From an uncultured bacterium (GTDB lineage Bacteria; Verrucomicrobiota; Kiritimatiellia; RFP12; UBA1067): DNA of 64,000 bases. The notes under the pieces were generated by a model, which searched no databases, was not told the origin of the DNA, and worked only from the letters and a program-made list of their open reading frames with translations. The DNA lies in NCBI GenBank assembly GCA_902800055.1, contig CADCCW010000013.1:62001-126000 (forward strand), read 5' to 3'. Position 1 is the stretch's first letter. Every line of letters starts with the position of its first letter. Both the position numbers and the translations under genes were made by a program. This document shows, piece by piece, positions 8,690 to 16,006 of the stretch.

Positions 8690-9550
8690 ATGAAAAAAGA
8701 ACGTTTTGACTTCGTCTGCAGCATCGGCTCGTCGTGCCTGTGCGCGTCGTCTCTGCGCGACTCGGGGCTGAGACTTTCGTCGGGTCCGTTCGACTGGCTT
8801 CTCGGCCCGTCGCTCCTGGAGCGTGCTAAGTTGATAGCGGCTGACTTTTCCGGCTGGATGGAGCCTGGTGACTTTGAATTCGCAGGGAATCCCTACAACG
8901 CCATCAAGGAAAACTATCGCAATCTCAAGACAGGCTACAAGTTCTCCCACGACTTCCGCGCTGGAGCGGATTTTGCCGCGGAGTTCCCCGAGGTGAAGGG
9001 CAAGTACGACCGGCGCGTGGCACGCCTTTATGAGCGTGTGAGGGCGTCAAAGCGGGTCCTTTTCGTCTGGGTCGAGAACCCAGTCAACGACGACAGGCCG
9101 CCCGACGGCGAGATTTCCGCCGCGAGAAAGGTGCTGATGGACAAGTTCCCCGGCGTCGAAATCGAGTTGCTCGTCGTCGACCGCGCGCCGGACGGATCCA
9201 CCAGCGGGAACATCGTCCGCGGCGACGGCTACTGGCGCGCGACGTGTCCGTACCGCCGCAAGGCCGCCGCGCCCGACAAGGTGATCCGCCCGTGGGACAT
9301 CGACACGCATCCCATCGTTGCGCTGCTTTCGAACTTCGCGACCGGCGACTACCGGAGCGCAGACGAGCGCCGGCAGCACGACGATGCCAAGCGGAACGAG
9401 AAGTATGCCATGTATGGGGCCAGCGGTCCGGTTTCATACGCCATCTCGCGCATCCAGGTCAAGTTTTGCAAGAAGCTGATGAACGGCCTTCGCCGAAAGG
9501 GGGCCGACATACGTCGTCTGTTTGACGCGCAGCTCGGAGGACTCAAGTGA
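8690..9550 (+). CDS. Putative papain-like cysteine peptidase, DUF1796-like (paralogue 1)
   Basis: A 286-residue protein that I place, from memory of the family, in DUF1796 ('putative papain-like cysteine peptidase'). It shares with four other proteins of this island a SIGSSC motif (C16), a GPFDW motif near residue 36, a KFSHDF motif (H87) and a later hydrophobic strand ending in VVDR. Conservation of one Cys and one His in all copies suggests a Cys-His catalytic pair. No signal peptide or membrane segment is seen, so it probably acts in the cytoplasm. It is preceded by its own canonical promoter and overlaps the next paralogue (9547-9550). Substrate unknown; protease, transglutaminase-like and acyltransferase activities are all possible. 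Confidence 0.7.
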   Translation: MKKERFDFVCSIGSSCLCASSLRDSGLRLSSGPFDWLLGPSLLERAKLIAADFSGWMEPGDFEFAGNPYNAIKENYRNLKTGYKFSHDFRAGADFAAEFPEVKGKYDRRVARLYERVRASKRVLFVWVENPVNDDRPPDGEISAARKVLMDKFPGVEIELLVVDRAPDGSTSGNIVRGDGYWRATCPYRRKAAAPDKVIRPWDIDTHPIVALLSNFATGDYRSADERRQHDDAKRNEKYAMYGASGPVSYAISRIQVKFCKKLMNGLRRKGADIRRLFDAQLGGLK

Positions 9551-10446
9551 GCAGGGAGAGGTTCGATCTCGTGTTTTCGCTCGGGGCGGGGTGTTCCTGC
9601 TCGATGATGCTGCGCGAGAAGGGACTTCAGTTCGCGTCGTTTCCGCTGGACTGGGCCGGGACGACCAAGTTCGGCGCTGGCGGGGATATCCGCGCCAAGA
9701 CGGACATCGTGGTGGGCGGCTTCGTGAACTGGTTCAAGAAAGAGAATCTGGAGCGCGCCCCCGTGTACGACTCTGAGAAGTACACAAGCTATCTCGACCG
9801 CGGCACCCGGCTCTACTTCACCCACGACGTCCCGGTTGGCTCCGACCTCGAGCGCGAATACCCGGCGCTAAGCGAAAAGTTTGCGCGGCGCATCGACAGG
9901 TTTCTCCGGCTGCTCTCTGGCGCGAATCGCGTCCTCGCGGTGTGGGTCAACGACCCGCGAGTCCCTGGCGAGGTTGGCGAGGAGGACCTCAAATACTGTC
10001 TTGACGCTTTTCGAATGGCGTACCCGGCGGCGGAGTTCAAGATCATCGCCGTCAATTGCGCTCATGGCGTGCCTTACGAGTCCATGCGGTCGTTCCGTGG
10101 CGATGGCTACGAGTGCTATGCGTTCGACTACCGGGTCGTCACCGATGGCGAGCCGACGTGGGAGATCCGGCGCGACCTCTTCGCGCCGCTTCTGGAGCGG
10201 TTCGGATGCGCAGACTACCGCACACGCGCGGAGAGGCGGGCGAACGCGAAACGTGAGAAGTCACGTGAATGGGAGAAGTACAAGGCAACGTCTGTCCTTG
10301 ATTTCTGGCTTACGAGAATCAAGTTCAAACTCTATCGCCATCTCGAGCGAGGGCTCGGGCGCAAGGGCGTTCTGGCGGGGTTTCGTCCTGCCGCCGGGAT
10401 TGCAGGACCGCAGGACGCGAAAGGAAGCGATGGCCAAGCTGTTTGA
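9547..10446 (+). CDS. Putative papain-like cysteine peptidase, DUF1796-like (paralogue 2)
   Basis: A 299-residue paralogue of the previous protein. It keeps SLGAGC (C16), FPLDW near residue 35, NWFKKENL and a histidine at H93 in FTHDV, then RRIDRFL. The sequence between the DW and His motifs is longer than in copy 1. The start is a GTG at 9547 that overlaps the upstream stop (GTGA). Its last 17 bases overlap the ParB-like gene at 10430. The C-terminus is basic and variable. Family assignment is from memory; function unknown. Confidence 0.68.
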   Translation: MSRERFDLVFSLGAGCSCSMMLREKGLQFASFPLDWAGTTKFGAGGDIRAKTDIVVGGFVNWFKKENLERAPVYDSEKYTSYLDRGTRLYFTHDVPVGSDLEREYPALSEKFARRIDRFLRLLSGANRVLAVWVNDPRVPGEVGEEDLKYCLDAFRMAYPAAEFKIIAVNCAHGVPYESMRSFRGDGYECYAFDYRVVTDGEPTWEIRRDLFAPLLERFGCADYRTRAERRANAKREKSREWEKYKATSVLDFWLTRIKFKLYRHLERGLGRKGVLAGFRPAAGIAGPQDAKGSDGQAV

Positions 10447-10996
10447 GATTAGGAAAGGCCCCTACAGCCGCGATGTCTGCGTTCTCGGGCATCGAGTCCT
10501 TTCTTTCATCAAGAAAAGGGCGGTTGTTGACTTCATGCTCCGGCATCTTGCGTGGCAGGCGGACAGTCGCGCGCTGAAGCAGCACGGGATAGAACTGCCG
10601 GGAGAGTCGGCTTATTACTGGACGGGGTTCTACGAAGTCGTGGAGGTGCCTCTCGGCGATTTGCGCGGCTTCTGGAAAACCGGGCCGGTGCCGCTGCAGG
10701 ATTCTGATCTCTGCAAGTTCGTTCGCGGCGAAGACGAGGACGGCCTGCGCAAGTATTGCGACGGCGTTGCCAAAGGGGCGTCGCGCTCGAAGGAGAGCGC
10801 CGTCGAGGGCGTCGCCTCGTCCGAGCGGCTTTTCAAACAGCTGGAGAGCGTGGGCTACGACCCGTCGATCTGCTGCATAACAGTGCGTTCCGACAATGTG
10901 ATACTTGATGGTTTCCATCGCGCGGCGTTTCTTATTGCACGCCACGGGCCTGACTACAAGGTCAAGGTAGTGCGCGTACTGCCGGATTTGCGTTGA
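10430..10996 (+). CDS. ParB/sulfiredoxin-like domain protein in glycan island
   Basis: A 188-residue protein of unknown function. Its C-terminal NVILDGFHRAAFLIARHG closely resembles the phosphate-binding DGxHR turn of ParB-like/Srx-fold proteins, which in ParB binds CTP and in sulfiredoxin ATP. No helix-turn-helix DNA-binding domain follows, so it is not a chromosome-partition ParB. The start at 10430 is chosen because AAGGAAG precedes the ATG; it overlaps the end of the upstream paralogue by 17 bases. Its place between two peptidase-like genes suggests it works on the same glycan or protein substrate, possibly as a nucleotide-dependent kinase-like enzyme. That is inference only. Confidence 0.6.
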   Translation: MAKLFEIRKGPYSRDVCVLGHRVLSFIKKRAVVDFMLRHLAWQADSRALKQHGIELPGESAYYWTGFYEVVEVPLGDLRGFWKTGPVPLQDSDLCKFVRGEDEDGLRKYCDGVAKGASRSKESAVEGVASSERLFKQLESVGYDPSICCITVRSDNVILDGFHRAAFLIARHGPDYKVKVVRVLPDLR

Positions 10997-11006
10997 GGAG
11001 GGATAA

Positions 11007-11729
11007 GTGACTGTCTTCGAAAGGACATATGATGCCGTCTGGCCGTTTGGGCAGTGGTGTGCGGTGGCGATGGCCATGAAGAGGTGCGGCCTCCGTTCGG
11101 CGTCCGGGCCTTTCGACTGGATGGGTGGCGGGTGCCCTTTGGGCGCCTACATCAATATGCTGACAACGAACTTCGCCGGTTTCTTCCTTAAGGAGAACAT
11201 GAAGAAGCTGGGCGACATGCCGGGAGAGGGCACCGAGCGCTGGAAAGACATGGTGCATGGGTTGGAGTCCCGCCACGAGTTCAGGATCGGCGTTCCGTTT
11301 GAGGTAAACTACGCGAACTTCCATGCACTCATCGGCCGCCGGAGCAAAAGACTCATTGCATCGCTCCGCTCCGGTGGCAAGATCCTCTTCGTCCACTGGA
11401 TCGGCGAGGGCCATTGCCGGCGTGAAGATGTCGTGGCGGACATGCAGCGTCTTCGTGCGGCGTTCCCAGAGTCGACGGTCGATCTGCTCGTCATAGAGAC
11501 CGAGAAGCATGCAAAGGAGGTTTCATACGAAGAGCCTGAGTCAGGTATAGTCTTTGCCATTGGCGACTTCTATGACCAGGAGAGGTTTGATCCTGTACAG
11601 GGTAACGAGAAACTCGTAGTTTCCGTCCTTCGCCGGGTGCGTATGCGTGGGAGGTGGAGGAACATTCTACACTTGAAATTGGCGTCTTTGCGCAAGCGCC
11701 TTGGACGCGTCTTCGGGGGGCGGAAATGA
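11007..11729 (+). CDS. Putative papain-like cysteine peptidase, DUF1796-like (paralogue 3, short)
   Basis: At 240 residues this is the shortest and most divergent of the five. It keeps PFGQWC (C18), GPFDW at 34-38, FFLKEN and RHEF with H90. The start is a GTG at 11007, preceded by GAGGAGGG, and the upstream gene's TGA is just before it. The C-terminus is short and strongly basic (many Arg/Lys). It overlaps the following GT2 gene by ATGA. As with the other copies, the Cys/His pair suggests a thiol hydrolase or transferase; the substrate is unknown. Confidence 0.62.
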   Translation: MTVFERTYDAVWPFGQWCAVAMAMKRCGLRSASGPFDWMGGGCPLGAYINMLTTNFAGFFLKENMKKLGDMPGEGTERWKDMVHGLESRHEFRIGVPFEVNYANFHALIGRRSKRLIASLRSGGKILFVHWIGEGHCRREDVVADMQRLRAAFPESTVDLLVIETEKHAKEVSYEEPESGIVFAIGDFYDQERFDPVQGNEKLVVSVLRRVRMRGRWRNILHLKLASLRKRLGRVFGGRK

Positions 11730-12568
11730 CCGTGTCGACCGTCATACCGTTCTACAATCTGGAAAGGTATGTGCGACCATGCCTTGATTCGGTCGTTGCG
11801 GCGTTCAGGCGTATGGGCGACGGCGTTTCGCTTCAGCTTGTCTGCGTGGACGACGGGTCCTCAGATTCCACGCCGTCTCTACTTGACAAATTCGCTGCGT
11901 CGATGTCCTCCGTGTCCAGGCTTTCCGTGTGCGTCATCCACCAGCCGAACGGCGGTGAGGGCGCGGCGCGCAACGCCGGCGTCGCCGCCGCCACGGGCGA
12001 CTGGGTGACATTCCTGGACGGCGACGACGTGTGGCTTCCGAATCATCTCGAGGTCGCCGTGCCGCTGCTTGAGCGCCATCCGGCGGCCGACATCGTGGCG
12101 CTAAAGTACTCGGATTTCGACGACGGTGCCCCGCCGCCTGAACCGACCAGAGCGGATGAGAAGGTGTTTGATCTCGGAGAATCGGTCCCCAGCGAAGTCG
12201 TGCTTGAAGTCGGTGTTTTCGCCGGCTCGATGGCGCGGGCGGTCTGGAATGCGCGCAAGGTCGAAAGCCAGTGCGACTACGCCTTCGGCAGCCTCGAGGC
12301 GCTCGCGGCGAGCGGGCGGAGGGTTGGGCGCGAGGGGGCGGAGTACCTGGCCTCGCTCTGGCTTTCGGACGTTCCCAACCGCCTTGCGCGCCTGCCGCGG
12401 GCCGAGCGCCGCGGGGCGTGGGAGCACTGGCGCGAAACGCTCGGCTCGGACTGCGTGCATTCGCTGCCGCGCTTCGACCGGGTGCGGCGCGCGCTGCGCC
12501 GGCTGTCTTTTTCCATGTCGTTTTCGCTGGCGGCCGCGAGGCTGCTGCGGAAGGGAGGGGTATCATGA
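11726..12568 (+). CDS. GT2 family glycosyltransferase (island copy B)
   Basis: A 280-residue GT-A glycosyltransferase with STVIPFYNLERYV, CVDDGSSDSTP and the metal site DGDD in FLDGDDVWLP. It shares HQPNGGEGAARNAG with the island's first GT2, so the two are probably paralogues that arose with the duplicated peptidase genes. The ATG at 11726 overlaps the upstream TGA. The C-terminal part is GC-richer than the N-terminal part and ends in a basic, hydrophobic helix. Sugar and acceptor unknown. Confidence 0.85.
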   Translation: MTVSTVIPFYNLERYVRPCLDSVVAAFRRMGDGVSLQLVCVDDGSSDSTPSLLDKFAASMSSVSRLSVCVIHQPNGGEGAARNAGVAAATGDWVTFLDGDDVWLPNHLEVAVPLLERHPAADIVALKYSDFDDGAPPPEPTRADEKVFDLGESVPSEVVLEVGVFAGSMARAVWNARKVESQCDYAFGSLEALAASGRRVGREGAEYLASLWLSDVPNRLARLPRAERRGAWEHWRETLGSDCVHSLPRFDRVRRALRRLSFSMSFSLAAARLLRKGGVS

Positions 12569-13437
12569 GGGAATATGACCTGGCGTTCAGCCTCGGCTGG
12601 TCTTGCGGCGTCTCGCAGGCGCTCCGCGCGGCGCGGATGCAGTACGCGTCCTATCCGCTCGACTGGCTGGGGTCGCGGGATATCCGCCGCGTCGCGAAGG
12701 TGGTCGCGGGGAACTTCGAGAAGTGGTTCGAGAAGGAGGACTTCCAGCTCGTCGACGTGTGGCACAGCACTGGCTTCGACACCCGCGCGTACCTGAACAC
12801 GCGCACCGACTTCGGGTTCTCGCACGAGTTCACGGACTTCATGCCGTTCGACGAGTCGTTTCCGAAGATTCGCGAGACGTATTGCCGCCGCGTCGAGAGG
12901 TTCCTGGAAAGCGCGGACTCCGCCCGCAGGATGCTCGCTGTGTTCATGGAGGTGCCGGTGGCGCCGCGTAAGCCAGTCGAGGCGCTTGCCGAGGCGCGGC
13001 ACATTTTGAAGGAGCGTTTCCCGAAGGCGGAGATCGACTTGCTCTACGTTGGCGTGGAGCCGGGCAAGAAGGTACCGGCGCTCGCGGAGGCTGCGCCCGG
13101 GGTGTTGACCGCCGACTACGACTACCGCAAGATCGTGGGCGGCGAGACGCTCCACTACGTCGAGTGGGGCCCGCTCGCGGCGTTCCTGAAGGCGAACTTC
13201 AGGGTCCCCGATCCGCGCACCGATGAGGAGAAGAGGAAGTTCGCCAGGTTCGAGAAGGTTTCCGACGACATGCGGTGGGGGCCGGACAAGTCGCGCTTCC
13301 GGCGCTGGCTCAACAAGCACATGTACAAGACCTACCGGAGCGTCGAGCAGATGCTGATCAAGCGCGGCCTCGTCCAGAAGGAGGGTCCGTTCTGGTTCTG
13401 GGAGGACATGCGCAGCGGAAGCGAGGTGGCGAAATGA
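12565..13437 (+). CDS. Putative papain-like cysteine peptidase, DUF1796-like (paralogue 4)
   Basis: A 290-residue paralogue with SLGWSC (C14), YPLDW at 30-34, KWFEKEDF, GFSHEF (H87) and RRVERFL. It is most like paralogue 5, including the C-terminal KTYRSVEQMLIKRGLV and a terminal FWFWED block. The ATG at 12565 follows AAGGGAGGGG and overlaps the GT2 stop. Its base composition looks GC-rich like the host genes, unlike copies 1-3. Function unknown; Cys/His conservation implies catalysis. Confidence 0.68.
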   Translation: MREYDLAFSLGWSCGVSQALRAARMQYASYPLDWLGSRDIRRVAKVVAGNFEKWFEKEDFQLVDVWHSTGFDTRAYLNTRTDFGFSHEFTDFMPFDESFPKIRETYCRRVERFLESADSARRMLAVFMEVPVAPRKPVEALAEARHILKERFPKAEIDLLYVGVEPGKKVPALAEAAPGVLTADYDYRKIVGGETLHYVEWGPLAAFLKANFRVPDPRTDEEKRKFARFEKVSDDMRWGPDKSRFRRWLNKHMYKTYRSVEQMLIKRGLVQKEGPFWFWEDMRSGSEVAK

Positions 13438-14312
13438 AGGAATACGATTTCATCTTCAGCCTCGGCGCGAATTGCGCCGTCTCGATGGCGCTGCGCGACG
13501 CCGGCCTGCAGTTCGCGTCGTATCCATTCGACTGGATCGGGTCGCCCGGCCTCATGGCCGAGGTCGAGATGATCGAGAGCGGCTTTGCCCACTGGTTCGA
13601 GCGCGAAGACCTGAAGCTCTGGGACGTCCGCCACGAGGAAGGCGCCATTCAGCGCATTTACAAGAACATGCGCACGCAGTTTGGCTTCCCGCACGAGTTC
13701 ACCAACGCCTTCAGGTTTGAGAACGGCTACGAAAAGGCCCGCGAGAAATACGACCGGCGGATCGAGCGCTTTATGAAGACGCTGGCCTCGGCGAAGCGCT
13801 CGCTCGGGATATATCTCGAGGTCGCGCCCCGCCTGCGGCTACCGGACGAAACGCTAGCGGAGGCGCACCGGCGCCTTGCCACCCAGTTCCCCGGCACCGG
13901 GCTTGACCTCGTCTACATCTACGAGGACCCGTCCTGCCGCGAGCCCGAGGTCGTGTCGGAGTCCGGCCGCTTGACGGTCGTCCGCGCGCACTACGGCAAG
14001 TTCCTCGACGGCAGGCCGATGCACACGGTGGACAGGTCGGGGATCGTGCGCTTCATCCACGAGAACTACACCGTCGCGGGACACGACGTCGCCGGCGAGA
14101 AGGCGCGCTACGAGGCGGAGCAGAAGCGCAAGCGCAAGGGGCATTGGGGCAAGGGGCGCGTCGAGCAGTGGATCAACCGCAAGCTCTTCAAGACATACCG
14201 CCGTCTGCAGGACTACCTGATCGGGCAGAAGCTCGTCCCCGGCGACCGCCCCTGCTGGTTCGAGGAGAGCGACAAGGTCTGGCCGCACGGTCCGGTGCCG
14301 GAGGGTTGCTGA
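13434..14312 (+). CDS. Putative papain-like cysteine peptidase, DUF1796-like (paralogue 5)
   Basis: A 292-residue paralogue with SLGANC (C14), YPFDW at 30-34, HWFEREDL, GFPHEF (H87) and RRIERFM. It is the nearest relative of paralogue 4 and has the same C-terminal KTYRRLQDYLIGQKLV segment, so these two look like a recent tandem duplication. The ATG overlaps the upstream stop (ATGA), and its TGA overlaps the fucosyltransferase ATG (TGATG), so both are tightly coupled. Family placement from memory; substrate unknown. Confidence 0.68.
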   Translation: MKEYDFIFSLGANCAVSMALRDAGLQFASYPFDWIGSPGLMAEVEMIESGFAHWFEREDLKLWDVRHEEGAIQRIYKNMRTQFGFPHEFTNAFRFENGYEKAREKYDRRIERFMKTLASAKRSLGIYLEVAPRLRLPDETLAEAHRRLATQFPGTGLDLVYIYEDPSCREPEVVSESGRLTVVRAHYGKFLDGRPMHTVDRSGIVRFIHENYTVAGHDVAGEKARYEAEQKRKRKGHWGKGRVEQWINRKLFKTYRRLQDYLIGQKLVPGDRPCWFEESDKVWPHGPVPEGC

Positions 14313-15172
14313 TGGTCTACTTCAGGCTTTTCGGGAATCTCGGCAACCTGCTCTTCCAGTATGGGACAGCGGTCTCGCTCGGCGGCGGCACGGCGGTCGG
14401 CGTCACCGATTCGCCGAAGACGCTGGCGCAGGTTCGGGAATACGGCGAGTTGTTCGGCGACCTCAGGGTCGTGCCGGAACCTCCTGCCGCCGCGCTTAAG
14501 GTCGAGCAGGTCCGGTGCGACTACACGCAGTTCCCCGACCCCGCCGGGCGCGATATCTTCATCAGCGGCTACTTCCAGAGCGAGCGGTACTTCGACAAGG
14601 AGCTCGTCTACGGGCGGCTCAAGCCGTCCGCCGGGCGTGTCGCGCGTCTGCGGGAGAAGTATGGCGAATGGCTGTCACGCCCTGGCGTGACCGGCATTTC
14701 CGTCCGCCGCGGCGACTACCTTCGGAAGGCGGCGTGGCATCCGTTCGTTGGCGAGCAGTATTTCCGCGACTGCCTCGCGCGGTTGCCGGATGTTGGCGAC
14801 TTCGTCGTCTGCAGCGACGGGATGGCGTGGTGCAAGCGATTCTTCCCGAAGGCGTTCCCGGGCAAAAAGTTCCTCTTCGTCGAGGGCGAGAGCGTGCTCG
14901 ACCAGCTCTACGTCCACACCCTCTGCGCGAACAACGTGGTGAGCAACAGCTCGTTTTCGTGGTGGGGGGCGTGGCTGGCCGAACAGCGGCGGCGCGCGGA
15001 GGGAATCCGCGGACGCACGCTGGCGCCGTCGATGTGGCTCGGCTACATTCCCAAGCGCATGGGCGGGGACTGGAGCGACGTCTACTTCGACGGGATGGAG
15101 GTCGTCAGGAACAGGTATTCCTTCCGCCTCTGGCTTGCCGCGCACTGTCCGGCCTTCGCGGAGAAGGCGTAG
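14312..15172 (+). CDS. GT11 alpha-1,2-fucosyltransferase-like glycosyltransferase
   Basis: A 286-residue protein with the hallmarks of family GT11: N-terminal FGNLGNLLFQYGTA, FQSERYFD, the donor-binding VRRGDY and the C-terminal NSSFSWWGAWLA. Members transfer L-fucose from GDP-fucose in alpha-1,2 linkage to galactose of O-antigen or host-mimicking glycans. No GDP-fucose synthesis genes are in the window. It closes the island and is coupled by a 1-base overlap to paralogue 5, suggesting that the peptidase-like proteins and the fucosylated glycan belong to one pathway. Confidence 0.85.
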   Translation: MVYFRLFGNLGNLLFQYGTAVSLGGGTAVGVTDSPKTLAQVREYGELFGDLRVVPEPPAAALKVEQVRCDYTQFPDPAGRDIFISGYFQSERYFDKELVYGRLKPSAGRVARLREKYGEWLSRPGVTGISVRRGDYLRKAAWHPFVGEQYFRDCLARLPDVGDFVVCSDGMAWCKRFFPKAFPGKKFLFVEGESVLDQLYVHTLCANNVVSNSSFSWWGAWLAEQRRRAEGIRGRTLAPSMWLGYIPKRMGGDWSDVYFDGMEVVRNRYSFRLWLAAHCPAFAEKA

Positions 15173-15185
15173 CGACGCCATGTTC

Positions 15186-15220
15186 GGCGCCGCTACGCGT
15201 CTGCGTAAGGCCGCGGCGCC
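15186..15220. terminator. GC-rich hairpin between convergent genes
   Basis: GGCGCCGC (15186-15193) pairs with GCGGCGCC (15213-15220), and inside it TACGC pairs with GCGTA around a GTCT loop, leaving a 5-base bulge on one side. It fills the gap between the fucosyltransferase and the oppositely oriented CBM48 gene and could end transcription from both sides. There is no U-tract, so Rho-independent function is uncertain. Confidence 0.5.
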
Positions 15221-15565
15221 TTACTTGACCGTGATGACGGAGTTGTAGGTCCCCTGGTCGTTGGGGACGGCGTTCGCGTTCTCCGGGTCCGCGCACCAGG
15301 TGCCGTCGATGACGAACTTGTACTGGTAGCTGCCGGGCGCGAGCCTGAGCTTGGCGGAGTAGACGCCAGCCTTGAACGCCAGCTTCTTGGCGGTCGGGTT
15401 CCACTTGTTGAACTCGCCGGCGATGTACACCGCCTTGCCCTTGTCGGCGTGCACGGTGAAGAGCACGACCTTGCCGGCCGGCTTCCTCGCCGCCGGCTTC
15501 TTCGCCGGCGCCTTCTTCGTAACCACCTTCTTGGCGGTGCTCTTCTTTGCTGTCTTGATCTTCAT
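15221..15565 (-). CDS. CBM48/AMPK-type glycogen-binding domain protein with histone-like tail
   Basis: A 114-residue protein. Residues 1-33 are a lysine/alanine/proline tail of KKxxAKK-type repeats, like the C-terminal tails of histone H1 or AlgP. The rest is one CBM48 (AMPK glycogen-binding) domain: VYIAGEFNKWNP, then LRLAPGSYQYKFVIDGTW and a conserved C-terminal DQGTYNSVITV strand. This domain binds alpha-glucans. The start at 15565 is preferred over an in-frame ATG 39 bases upstream because CAAGGAAA lies just before it. It has its own promoter, divergent from the FtsB-like gene. No catalytic domain is attached; a role in glycogen or storage-granule organisation is inferred. Confidence 0.8.
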   Translation of the reverse strand: MKIKTAKKSTAKKVVTKKAPAKKPAARKPAGKVVLFTVHADKGKAVYIAGEFNKWNPTAKKLAFKAGVYSAKLRLAPGSYQYKFVIDGTWCADPENANAVPNDQGTYNSVITVK

Positions 15566-15652
15566 TGTTTCCTTGTTGCCTTTCCCCGCATTTTTGCGGG
15601 ACACTCCCGGATTCGCCCCCTCCAGAGCCTACTCCGGGTTTTGAGGGCGCAT

Positions 15653-15709
15653 ATTATCTCATATTTTTCTGATTTGTCAATGACAAACATCAAAAAAATT
15701 TGGTATAAT
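15653..15709. promoter_or_regulatory. Divergent promoter pair sharing a palindromic -35 region
   Basis: Rightward: ATGACA (15680-15685), 18 bases, TATAAT (15704-15709), with the FtsB-like ATG at 15719. Leftward (read on the - strand): TTGACA (15680-15675), 16 bases, GATAAT (15658-15653), upstream of the CBM48 gene. The two -35 boxes meet in the 13-base palindrome TTGTCAATGACAA (15674-15686), so two polymerases could not bind at once. The AT-rich stretch contrasts with the surrounding GC-rich DNA. Confidence 0.7.
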
Positions 15710-15718
15710 AGACCACCT

Positions 15719-16006
15719 ATGAAAGAGGGACTCTACTCAAAGTTCATGTTTTACTTCACGCTGGCGATGATCGCGGGGATTGTCGTGGGCGGGCTGATCC
15801 TTGTCTTTCCGTCCTACAGCCGCGGCCGCGAGCTGCGCCGCCAGGAGCTGCAGCTGCGCGCCCAGATCGCCGAGAAGAAGCGCGAGATCGCCCAGCTTGC
15901 CGAGAATCAGCGGCGGTTCAAGGTCGACCCCGACTTCGTGGAGTCGATCGCACGCCAGAACCGCCGCGTCTTCCCCGGCGAGCTCGTGTTCATCTTCGAG
16001 GAGTGA
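15719..16006 (+). CDS. FtsB/DivIC-like septum formation protein
   Basis: A 95-residue bitopic membrane protein: a short cytoplasmic start, one transmembrane helix at about residues 9-31, then a periplasmic coiled coil (about 38-62: RRQELQLRAQIAEKKREIAQ) and a C-terminal GELVFIFEE tail. This order and size match FtsB/DivIC, which link FtsL and FtsQ in the divisome. The match rests on architecture and the C-terminal PGE(L)VF motif. It has a leaderless-type promoter and overlaps the next gene (TGATG). Confidence 0.75.
   Translation: MKEGLYSKFMFYFTLAMIAGIVVGGLILVFPSYSRGRELRRQELQLRAQIAEKKREIAQLAENQRRFKVDPDFVESIARQNRRVFPGELVFIFEE

Noticed and set aside
10430-10996. Plasmid or chromosome partition ParB
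   Set aside because: There is no helix-turn-helix domain, no ParA neighbour and no parS-like sites; only the DGxHR turn is shared.
7657-15172. Phage or integrative element carrying the peptidase-like array
   Set aside because: No integrase, transposase, tRNA attachment site or flanking direct repeats were seen.
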